Assembly: GCA_027486155.1 (NCBI GenBank)
Contig: JAIXPR010000125.1
Coordinates: 1 to 5,463, forward strand
Direction: 5' to 3'
Source: Pseudomonadota bacterium
Lineage (GTDB): Bacteria > Bdellovibrionota_C > UBA2361 > OMII01
Length of the DNA: 5,463 nt
Made by a program: the position numbers and the translations under genes. The notes under the pieces were generated by a model. That model was not told where the DNA came from. It saw only the letters and a list, made by a program, of their open reading frames with translations, and did no database searches. Shown here one piece after another: positions 1 through 5,463 of this stretch. Numbering within the stretch: the first letter of the stretch is position 1; the number at the start of each line of letters is the position of its first letter.

Positions 1-239
1 ACCACTCCGCGCCTATCGTCGTCGCGAAGGGAACCGACTTCATCGCGCAAAGAATTAGAGAGATCGCGAAGGAGCACAACATCCCAATTCTTGAAAGAAA
101 GGCGCTAGCGCGAGCGCTTTTCGCCTCTACCGAGGTAGGTAGCGAGATTCCTCGCGATCTCTTCAAAGCGGTAGCGGAGGTTTTAGCGTTTATATACAGG
201 CTCAAGAGGCCTCGTCCCCGTGGAACGGCATCATCATAA
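1..239 (+). CDS. flhB: Flagellar export apparatus switch protein FlhB, C-terminal fragment (5' end outside window)
   Basis: Reading in frame from base 3 gives 78 residues ending at TAA 237-239. They match the C-terminal cytoplasmic domain of FlhB, the export-gate protein that switches secretion from rod/hook to filament substrates. Recognisable family blocks are APIVVAKG near the left edge, then IREIAKEHNIPILE, then LARALF, and finally EIPRDLFKAVAEVLAFIYRLK. These correspond to the part after the autocleavage site. The NPTH cleavage motif and the four membrane helices lie upstream of the window, so I cannot check them. The gene ends with a short basic and serine-containing tail. Its stop codon lies 13 nt before flhA, the usual tight flhB-flhA arrangement. 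The related virulence-type YscU/SpaS proteins share this fold, but the following flhA, flhG and fliA make the flagellar assignment nearly certain. Confidence 0.93.
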   Translation, partial: HSAPIVVAKGTDFIAQRIREIAKEHNIPILERKALARALFASTEVGSEIPRDLFKAVAEVLAFIYRLKRPRPRGTASS

Positions 240-252
240 AGGTTTGTAAGGT

Positions 253-2346
253 ATGACGACATCAGCTTTGGCGACGGCCCCCACATCCTCAAGGTACAAC
301 CACTTGCTCGTTCCCGCGGCGATCGTCGGGATCTTGGCGATCCTGATCTTCCCATTGCCAACGGCGATCCTGGACGTATGTATCGCGCTGAATATCGTCG
401 TTTCGCTCATTATTCTCTTTACCTCTTTATATGTTGAGAAGCCCCTTAAATTCTCATCATTTCCGGCGATCCTACTGGTAACAACTCTTTTTCGCTTGGC
501 CATGAACGTCGCCTCAACCCGTCTCATTCTTTTGAATGGAAGCACCGGTATGGACGCGGCCGGGCACGTTATTCAAGCGTTTGGGCAGTTCGTGGTTGGA
601 GGAAACTACGTTATCGGAATCGTGATGTTTATTTGTATTAACCTAGTGAACCTGAAGGTGTTGACGAAAGGTTCCTCACGTATCGCTGAGGTCGCCGCTC
701 GATTCACGCTTGACGCGATGCCAGGTAAGCAGATGGCGGTGGATTCCGATCTCAATATCGGACTCATTACCGATAAAGAGGCCCGAACCCGGCGTAAGGA
801 GTTGGCTCAGGAGGCTGAGTTCTATGGAGCTATGGACGGTGCCGCGAAATTCGTCGCTGGAGACGCGGTAGCAGCGCTCTTTCTCGTCGCGATTAATATC
901 GTCGGTGGATTCCTTATCGGCATCGTCCAAGCCGGTATGGATTGGAAGGAGGCAGCCCAGACCTACACGATCCTGACCATCGGTGAGGGTCTTGTCGCGC
1001 AGTTGCCCTCTATCATCATCTCCGCCGCGGCGGGTCTTATCGTCGCGCGAGCGGCCTCGGGAGAGGACCTAGGAAATGAGCTCGTGGGACAGTTGGGGCA
1101 GAACGCCAAGCCGTTATTTCTTACGTCGGGTGTGTCTTTCGGTTTGGCGATCCTGCCGGGCCTTCCGTTCGTTCCTTTCATGCTTCTCGCTGTGGGAACG
1201 GGTGTCCTTGGCTTCATGAAGCGAAACGCCGCGGAAGCGGTTCGCCTCAAGACTGAAGCCGAGGAGAAGACCAAAGTGCCGGAGACCGCTGGACCGAAGC
1301 CCGGTAGCACCGAGGAGGTTACTACTCTCTTGGCGGTGGATACCCTTGAGCTTGAGGTTGGGTACGAACTTGTACAGGTGGTTGAAGGAGGTGATCTCGT
1401 TGAGCGAATCCGATCTATTCGACGACAGTTCGCTATCGATTACGGATTTATCGTCCCACCTATCCACATCCGGGATAACGTTCGTATTAAATCAAATGAA
1501 TATCGCTTCATGTTGAAGAATACCGTTGTCGGATCCGGTGTTCTTAAGCCTCATTATCTGCTCGCGATGGATCCCGGTAATGTGAGCAACCCTGTTAATG
1601 GCATTCCAACCAAGGAGCCTTCCTTTGGACTTGATGCTCTCTGGATCGCGGAGGTTGACAAGGAGCGGGCGCAGTTTTCTGGATATACCGTCGTTGATCT
1701 CTCTACTGTGGTGACAACGCACATCACCGAGCTTGTTCGTTCGCATATGCACGAACTCCTCGGCCGCCAAGAGGTGCAACACCTTATCGACACGATGCAG
1801 AAGCAAGCGCCGAAGGTTGTTGAGGAGCTTATCCCTGGAGTTATGACGATCGGCGCTGTTCAACAGGTTTTGGCTAACCTGTTACGAGAGCAAGTGAGCA
1901 TACGGGACCTTCGCACCGTACTGGAGACTCTGGCGGATTGGGCTCCATCGGTGAAGAGCCCGGAGAAGTTGGCGGAGTTCGTGCGCCGTAAGTTCTCAAG
2001 AGCAATAACCGCGAAATACACCACCCCCGATGGCGTTCTTCCGCTGGTCAACATGACCGGCGGTCTTGAGCGTGAAATGGGAGAGGCTTTGCAGCAAACA
2101 GATGAAGGTTCCTTCCTCGCTCTCGAGCCAGGTCTCGCTCAGATGATTATCAACAAGCTCGCGCGCGCCTCTGAAAAGTTTGGAGAGATCGGCCAGACTC
2201 CTGTTCTTCTAGCTCCAGCCCATCTGCGCCCAGCTGTGTTTAATTTCGTGGACCGATTCGCACCGGGCTATGCGGTCATTAGTCATAACGAGGTTGCTCC
2301 TAACACGAAGGTGCAGTCCCTCGGTGTCATCGGCTTAGACGAGTAG
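253..2346 (+). CDS. flhA: Flagellar biosynthesis protein FlhA (export gate, FHIPEP family)
   Basis: Complete 697-aa FlhA, the usual family length. It forms the nonameric core of the flagellar type III export gate in the inner membrane and uses proton motive force. The N-terminal half (about 20-320) is hydrophobic with several membrane helices. The FHIPEP signature is at 143-164 (RIAEVAARF, then LDAMPGKQM), followed by MDGAAKF at 194-200 and GEGLVAQLP at 244-252. A linker rich in Lys, Glu and Pro (about 322-355) leads to the cytoplasmic domain that docks chaperone-substrate complexes. Typical blocks there are VPPIHIRDN at 401-409, LAMDPG at 437-442, GIPTKEPSFGLDALWI at 450-465 and LAPAHLRP at 653-660. 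Aligned from memory to the Salmonella charged-residue cluster (offset 4), R90, R143, R150, D154, K199, D204 and R266 are kept, while the D249 equivalent is Glu245. The ATG is preceded by AAAGG at 238-242, spacing 10, overlapping the flhB stop. Confidence 0.98.
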   Translation: MTTSALATAPTSSRYNHLLVPAAIVGILAILIFPLPTAILDVCIALNIVVSLIILFTSLYVEKPLKFSSFPAILLVTTLFRLAMNVASTRLILLNGSTGMDAAGHVIQAFGQFVVGGNYVIGIVMFICINLVNLKVLTKGSSRIAEVAARFTLDAMPGKQMAVDSDLNIGLITDKEARTRRKELAQEAEFYGAMDGAAKFVAGDAVAALFLVAINIVGGFLIGIVQAGMDWKEAAQTYTILTIGEGLVAQLPSIIISAAAGLIVARAASGEDLGNELVGQLGQNAKPLFLTSGVSFGLAILPGLPFVPFMLLAVGTGVLGFMKRNAAEAVRLKTEAEEKTKVPETAGPKPGSTEEVTTLLAVDTLELEVGYELVQVVEGGDLVERIRSIRRQFAIDYGFIVPPIHIRDNVRIKSNEYRFMLKNTVVGSGVLKPHYLLAMDPGNVSNPVNGIPTKEPSFGLDALWIAEVDKERAQFSGYTVVDLSTVVTTHITELVRSHMHELLGRQEVQHLIDTMQKQAPKVVEELIPGVMTIGAVQQVLANLLREQVSIRDLRTVLETLADWAPSVKSPEKLAEFVRRKFSRAITAKYTTPDGVLPLVNMTGGLEREMGEALQQTDEGSFLALEPGLAQMIINKLARASEKFGEIGQTPVLLAPAHLRPAVFNFVDRFAPGYAVISHNEVAPNTKVQSLGVIGLDE

Positions 2347-2500
2347 GAGAATCGGCAAATCGGGGAAAGGGACACGGTTTTCTGAAATAAGGGATGAAGT
2401 GACAAAGGGTTAGGCGTGCTGCCCGGTGTCGTGAAGGGTTTGAGGAAGATAGACGAGTCAGAACGGCGGGAATATGAATCAAAACAAGGAGCATAGAGGC
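2347..2500. other. flhA-flhG gap with no recognisable gene
   Basis: In many polar-flagellated bacteria flhF lies between flhA and flhG. Here the gap is far too short for it, and none of the three forward frames resembles an SRP-type GTPase. The only coding candidate is a 26-codon ORF starting with GTG at 2416 and stopping at TAG 2494-2496. It has AAAGGG at 2404-2409 upstream, and its end lies 4 nt before the preferred flhG ATG, with flhG's ribosome binding site inside its last codons. Its predicted peptide is charged (KIDESERREYESK) and has no similarity I recognise. I see no hairpin followed by a T-run and no clear promoter, so readthrough from flhA into flhG is plausible. Confidence 0.5.
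2486..2491 (+). promoter_or_regulatory. Ribosome binding site deciding the flhG start
   Basis: AAGGAG sits 9 nt before ATG 2501, a near-ideal Shine-Dalgarno sequence and spacing. The upstream in-frame ATG at 2474 has only GGCGGG, about 3 nt away. This, and the EQA motif placed directly after the initiator Met at 2501, favours the later start. Confidence 0.65.
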
Positions 2501-3397
2501 ATGGAGCAGGCACCAGGGACACGGATAACCATGGAAAAACAATTGAAATCGTTAGGTAAAGCGTCACGTGCGGTTACGCGTGTCATCAGCGTGACGAGTG
2601 GAAAAGGCGGTGTTGGAAAGACCCATACCGCAACTAACCTAGCGATATCATTGGCTTCGTTGGGGTGTTCCGTCTTGGTGCTCGACGCCGATCTTGGATT
2701 GGCCAATGTAGATGTGCTCCTGAATCTAAAGCCGCAAGGAACTCTGCACGATGTACTAAAGGGTTCGCTGCGGCTTGACGATATTCTCCTTGAGGGGCCT
2801 GGAGGCATTTCTATTATTCCGGCCGCAAGCGGTGTGGAGGAGCTGCATGAGCTTCGGTCTGAGGAGAAGTTACTGTTGTTGGAGGAGATAGAGAGGATCG
2901 CGTATCGGTACGACTATCTTCTCATCGACACTCCGGCGGGCATTGGATCGGACGTCATGTACTTCAACAGCGCGGCAGCTGAGGTGGTTTGCGTGATTAA
3001 TGGTGAGCCGACATCTCTCACTGATACGTACGCGCTCATCAAGGTTTTGAGCACGACGTATGGTGAAAAGAATTTTTCGGTAGTGGTGAACAACGTTGCT
3101 GATGAGACAGAAGCGGCGGCGGCATTTAGAAAGTTGACCCGAACGGTAGAGAGGTTTTTGAAGGTTAAAGTGCGGTATCTCGGATGGGTTCCGGCTGACG
3201 GAACAGTTCGAGAGTGTGTGATGCGGCAACAGGCTATCTCAGCGGATTTCCCGTCGAGTAAGGCCTCGTTATCACTGGCTGCGATAGCCCGCAAGGTAGC
3301 TGAGCAAAAACCTGAGGGAACGGTGAAAGGAGGAATGCAATTCTTCTTTCGACAACTTCTGGAGATGACGTCGTATGGCGAAGAAGCAAGCTGCTAA
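2501..3397 (+). CDS. flhG: Flagellar number/placement ATPase FlhG (MinD/ParA-like; FleN, YlxH)
   Basis: A 298-aa MinD-like P-loop ATPase; numbering is from ATG 2501 (an in-frame ATG at 2474 would add nine residues). FlhG limits flagellar number and, with the GTPase FlhF, helps place basal bodies. Visible motifs are the deviant Walker A KGGVGKT at 35-41 with the signature Lys35, the Walker A' strand VLVLDADLGLANVD at 58-71, LLIDTPAGI at 140-148 and NNV near 197-199. The C-terminal end, GGMQFFFRQLLEM at about 277-289, resembles an amphipathic membrane-targeting helix of the MinD/FlhG type. The N-terminus MEQAPGTR aligns with the FlhF-activating DQAxxLR motif, but with Glu for Asp, Thr for Leu, and Pro-Gly in the middle. 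flhF is not adjacent. The last 23 nt overlap the next gene. A MinD identity is unlikely given the flagellar neighbours and no visible minC or minE. Confidence 0.93.
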   Translation: MEQAPGTRITMEKQLKSLGKASRAVTRVISVTSGKGGVGKTHTATNLAISLASLGCSVLVLDADLGLANVDVLLNLKPQGTLHDVLKGSLRLDDILLEGPGGISIIPAASGVEELHELRSEEKLLLLEEIERIAYRYDYLLIDTPAGIGSDVMYFNSAAAEVVCVINGEPTSLTDTYALIKVLSTTYGEKNFSVVVNNVADETEAAAAFRKLTRTVERFLKVKVRYLGWVPADGTVRECVMRQQAISADFPSSKASLSLAAIARKVAEQKPEGTVKGGMQFFFRQLLEMTSYGEEASC

Positions 3398-3623
3398 GGT
3401 GAGGGGCGCGCGAACCAGACGGTTCACGTTTTTAAAGACCCTCTGTTGTGTGACGATCCTGGTGGCGTGTTGTGTTTTGTTTATCGGCGGCGTACGCGAA
3501 GGGGTGCGGACGAGCAAGATCATCTATCACTGTGTGGCTGCGTCACTCGGGATAGGGTCGGTTTTTGGAGTCGCGCTCTGGGCAATGACGAACTATGAGG
3601 AGATAAACGGTGGTCAAGCCTAA
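3375..3623 (+). CDS. Small two-helix membrane protein of unknown function, flhG-fliA linked
   Basis: 82 aa; I do not recognise the family. The N-terminal 17 residues are strongly basic (K3, K4, K8, R10, R13, R15, R16). They are followed by a hydrophobic helix at about 18-39, a short positive loop with R41, R45 and K48, a second hydrophobic helix at about 49-71, and a short acidic tail. By the positive-inside rule both ends are probably cytoplasmic, giving a hairpin in the inner membrane. Helix 1 has two cysteine pairs (C24-C25 and C32-C33), and C53 is in helix 2. GGAG at 3361-3364, 10 nt before the ATG, serves as ribosome binding site. The gene overlaps flhG by 23 nt and fliA by 14 nt, which argues for a real, co-translated gene. 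Its place between the number regulator and the flagellar sigma factor suggests a motility role, but that is inference only. Confidence 0.8.
   Translation: MAKKQAAKVRGARTRRFTFLKTLCCVTILVACCVLFIGGVREGVRTSKIIYHCVAASLGIGSVFGVALWAMTNYEEINGGQA
3597..3602 (+). promoter_or_regulatory. fliA ribosome binding site inside the upstream gene
   Basis: GAGGAG lies 7 nt before GTG 3610, within the last codons of the small membrane-protein gene. This strong site supports the GTG as the fliA start. Together with the 14-nt overlap it suggests translational coupling. Confidence 0.7.
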
Positions 3624-4359
3624 ACGTTCAGCCGTAGAAGCGTATAGAAATATCGACGAGTTCGAGCGCGAAGAGCTTATTCGTAGCTATTTGCCGCTTG
3701 TCAAAAAAGTTGTGCACCGTCTGTCGGGGCGCCTTCCTAAGGATGTCGATCTTCAGGAAATGCTCAACTCCGGAATAATCGGACTCGTAGACGCTCTGGA
3801 AAAGTACGACTCCAAGCACGAGACAAACTTCAGCACGTACGCCCAGTTCCGTATTCGGGGAGCGATTCTTGACAGCTTCCGTTCTCAGGATTGGTTGCCT
3901 CGCTCGCTCCGTTTTAAGTCGCATAAGATCGAGCAAGCATATCACCGTATTGAGCAACGACTGGGACGCCCCGCCTCTGACGAAGAGGTAGCGAGTGAGC
4001 TCGGTGTCTCCATCGAGGAGCTTCAGGGCCTTCTGGGAGAGGTTGGAAGTATAGTGATGTTGAGCTTTGAGGAGCTCGGCTTTGGCCATGGAGAGGAACG
4101 CTTCCAAGCTGAGGATTGGCTCGCGAGTAAGGGGCAGGATCCATTAAACCGTTTGCTTGGGCATGAGAAGGTCGGTGTGATTGCCCGAGCTCTTGACCGT
4201 CTCCCAGAGAAAGAGCGATTGGTGATCAGCCTCTACTTCTATGAGGAGCTGAACCTTAAAGAGATCGGTGAGATTTTGGGAGTTACAGAGTCCCGCGCCT
4301 CTCAGATCCGTTCTCGAGCTCTTATCCGTCTTAAGAACTATTTACGCAAAGCGGTCTAA
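3610..4359 (+). CDS. fliA: RNA polymerase sigma factor for flagellar operons, FliA (sigma-28)
   Basis: A 249-aa sigma-70 family protein of group 3 (FliA/WhiG/SigD type), at the usual length. It directs RNA polymerase to late flagellar promoters (flagellin, motor and chemotaxis genes) and is normally held by the anti-sigma factor FlgM, which is not in this window. Region 2 spans about 20-100: LVKKVVHRLSGRLP, then NSGIIGLVDALEKYD (region 2.2), then FSTYAQFRIRGAILDSFR and DWLPRSLR (regions 2.3-2.4). Region 3 covers about 102-145, including GRPASDEEVASELGVS. Region 4 covers about 193-246: LDRLPEKERLVISLYFYEEL, then the helix-turn-helix LKEIGEILGVTESRASQIRSRAL. There is no region 1.1, as expected for this group. 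The start is GTG, set by GAGGAG at 3597-3602. The 14-nt overlap with the upstream gene indicates one operon. The context and the PRSLR motif make a sporulation or stress sigma factor unlikely. Confidence 0.95.
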   Translation: MVKPKRSAVEAYRNIDEFEREELIRSYLPLVKKVVHRLSGRLPKDVDLQEMLNSGIIGLVDALEKYDSKHETNFSTYAQFRIRGAILDSFRSQDWLPRSLRFKSHKIEQAYHRIEQRLGRPASDEEVASELGVSIEELQGLLGEVGSIVMLSFEELGFGHGEERFQAEDWLASKGQDPLNRLLGHEKVGVIARALDRLPEKERLVISLYFYEELNLKEIGEILGVTESRASQIRSRALIRLKNYLRKAV

Positions 4360-4390
4360 GCCGCGCGCCTCCTGGCCGGGTGTGTCGTTA

Positions 4391-4424
4391 CGCGAGCTGT
4401 CGCAGTCCGTTTGGCGCGAGCTGT
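4391..4424. repeat. Direct repeat of CGCGAGCTGT upstream of the kinase gene
   Basis: The 10-mer CGCGAGCTGT occurs at 4391-4400 and again, identically, at 4415-4424, 24 nt start to start. Both copies lie in the 97-nt gap between fliA and the kinase. Paired direct repeats upstream of a gene can be regulator binding sites, but no known operator is recognised, and a chance repeat in a GC-rich gap cannot be excluded. Confidence 0.45.
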
Positions 4425-4447
4425 AAGGGAACTACGTATTTCACAAC

Positions 4448-4451
4448 GAGG
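4448..4451 (+). promoter_or_regulatory. Ribosome binding site favouring the kinase start at GTG 4457
   Basis: GAGG lies 5 nt before GTG 4457. The other in-frame start, GTG 4451, overlaps this motif and has no usable site of its own: AAGGG at 4425-4429 is about 20 nt away. No in-frame ATG lies between the upstream in-frame stop at 4424-4426 and these codons. Confidence 0.45.
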
Positions 4452-4456
4452 TGCCT

Positions 4457-5463
4457 GTGACTACTGAAAGGTCATTCGAACGAGTCATTATCCTCCATAA
4501 AGCTTCCACTCTCGCGGAGGAATCGGTAGCCGATTTGGCCAAGGTTCTTCCCCAGTCGGAAGTAACCGAGACCCACACCCTTGAAGAGTATCTCGCGGCT
4601 CTCAAGAAGCAGGATTTCGATGTAGTCGTTCTAGACTATGATATGCCCGAGGTTCAGGCTAAGGAGCTCTTAGCGCAACTTAAACTAAGAGATAGCGAAC
4701 CCGATGTCCTTCTTATCTCCTCATGTAGTGACCCCGCGATCATTCGGAGCATCGCCAAGGCTCAAAAGCGCTATGTGGTCCGGGAATCGGGTTGGGTGGA
4801 CGCCATGGGGCACGCTATTCGCGATATGCTTCGTATTCGACGGCTCGAGGACGAGATGGCTCAGATTCGCGCTCGGTTGACGGAGGCTAATCAAAAGCTT
4901 GAGGCTCGAAATAAGCGGCTCGATGATTTCTGCGCCACAATAGCTCACGATATACGAGGACCTCTCGCGGGTTTGATTTTAAAGGTTGAGTACATCCTTG
5001 AGACCCAGGGCGGGCATTTCGACGAACGCACAGTTGCTCTCCTGAAGCGATCGGTTGACTCGACCCGCCGTCTTGTGGGCGTTGTGCAGGCGATGTACGA
5101 GTTCGCGAAGATAGGCTTCAGTGGGGCGAGGTTTTCACCTACCGCCCTTACACCACTTGTGCGCGAGGTAATGGCCGACATTAACATAGATCGATCAGAG
5201 GACGTCGGTGTGAAGATGCATGAACTACCGGTCGTTTGGGGGAGCGCTGATCTCCTGCGGCGGGTATTTCAAAATCTATTTACTAACGCGATTAAGTATA
5301 ACCACCGCGAGAAGGTCGAGATCTCGATATCATTCGACGGTGTCATTCAGCGTGGTATCGGTGAGTTCGCTCAGATAACGGTCGGTGATAACGGTCCGGG
5401 AATCTCTCCTAGTGACGACGGACGTGTGTTCAATATGTTCGCTCGTGGAAACGGAGCGGAGCG
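4457..5463 (+). CDS. Soluble histidine kinase with degenerate N-terminal receiver (3' end outside window)
   Basis: 335 complete codons are visible before the window edge. Residues about 8-125 read as a CheY-like receiver. The phospho-acceptor Asp is present (D60 in VVVLDYDMP), but the acidic pair after strand 1 is His14-Lys15, and the conserved Lys of strand 5 is Arg109. A charged coiled coil (about 126-157) leads to HisKA with the H-box AHDIRGPL at 163-170; His164 is the expected phosphorylation site. The ATPase domain has the N-box QNLFTNAIKYN at 272-282 (Asn277), G1 DNGPGI at 311-316 and F-box VFNMF at 324-328. It is cut just after RGNGAE, so G2 is missing from view. There is no signal peptide or membrane helix, so it is probably cytoplasmic. 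It follows fliA by 97 nt on the same strand. A role in flagellar control is inferred from position only; the partner regulator is unknown. Confidence 0.9.
   Translation, partial: MTTERSFERVIILHKASTLAEESVADLAKVLPQSEVTETHTLEEYLAALKKQDFDVVVLDYDMPEVQAKELLAQLKLRDSEPDVLLISSCSDPAIIRSIAKAQKRYVVRESGWVDAMGHAIRDMLRIRRLEDEMAQIRARLTEANQKLEARNKRLDDFCATIAHDIRGPLAGLILKVEYILETQGGHFDERTVALLKRSVDSTRRLVGVVQAMYEFAKIGFSGARFSPTALTPLVREVMADINIDRSEDVGVKMHELPVVWGSADLLRRVFQNLFTNAIKYNHREKVEISISFDGVIQRGIGEFAQITVGDNGPGISPSDDGRVFNMFARGNGAE

Noticed and set aside
963..1863. Several overlapping reverse-strand ORFs of 79-123 codons inside flhA
   Set aside because: They lie opposite a clearly conserved gene, have no recognisable motifs, and fit chance openness on the antisense strand.
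2347..2473. Decayed flhF or a sigma-54 promoter in the gap after flhA
   Set aside because: No frame shows GTPase motifs. The nearest promoter-like string (around GGGACACGG) does not match the -24/-12 elements with correct spacing.
2474..2500. Upstream ATG 2474 as the flhG start
   Set aside because: Its candidate ribosome binding site is poor and too close. ATG 2501 has AAGGAG at 9 nt and places the EQA motif directly after Met, as in FlhG homologues. It remains possible.
3628..4107. Reverse-strand 159-codon ORF opposite fliA
   Set aside because: Entirely within the sigma-factor gene on the other strand. The translation shows no family motif and the locus is otherwise all on the + strand.
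4348..4364. GCGG/CCGC hairpin around the fliA stop codon as a terminator
   Set aside because: The stem is only 4-5 bp and is not followed by a T-run, so it is not a convincing intrinsic terminator.
4411..4438. TTGGCG, 16 nt, TACGTA as a sigma-70 type promoter for the kinase gene
   Set aside because: The match to consensus is weak and it overlaps the direct repeat. Without transcript data it cannot be separated from chance.

Overview
This window is the downstream end of a flagellar type III export and regulation cluster. All genes are on the + strand, in the order flhB (3' end only), flhA, flhG (MinD-like ATPase), a small two-helix membrane protein, fliA (sigma-28), and a soluble histidine kinase cut by the right edge. 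An flhB-flhA-flhG-fliA block with a small ORF before fliA suggests a flagellated Gram-negative bacterium, most like the deltaproteobacterial lineages in the broad old sense. This is inferred from gene order and protein character. No rRNA or other decisive marker is present, and base composition (about half G+C by eye) does not narrow it further.

Layout. 1-239: C-terminal end of FlhB. 253-2346: complete FlhA (697 aa), 13 nt downstream of flhB. 2347-2500: gap without a recognisable gene. It contains a possible 26-codon leader ORF and a good ribosome binding site that favours an flhG start at 2501. 2501-3397: flhG. 3375-3623: an 82-aa membrane protein overlapping both neighbours. 3610-4359: fliA, starting with GTG. 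4360-4456: a short gap with a 10-bp direct repeat. 4457-5463: a kinase with a degenerate N-terminal receiver, a coiled-coil linker, HisKA and an incomplete ATPase domain.

How the genes fit together. FlhA and FlhB are the core of the export gate. FlhG sets flagellar number and position in related systems. FliA directs transcription of the late flagellar genes. The flhG, small-ORF and fliA genes overlap end to end (23 nt, then 14 nt) and are probably translationally coupled. The kinase follows after a gap of just under 100 nt and could be a regulator tied to motility, but that rests on position only.

The main points of interest are modest. There is no flhF between flhA and flhG, where it often sits, and FlhG's N-terminal FlhF-activating motif is degenerate. 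The small membrane protein is uncharacterised. The kinase's receiver lacks several residues needed for normal phosphorylation chemistry. I see no mobile element, CRISPR array, tRNA or rRNA, and no convincing new system: this is mostly an ordinary flagellar locus with a few unusual details.
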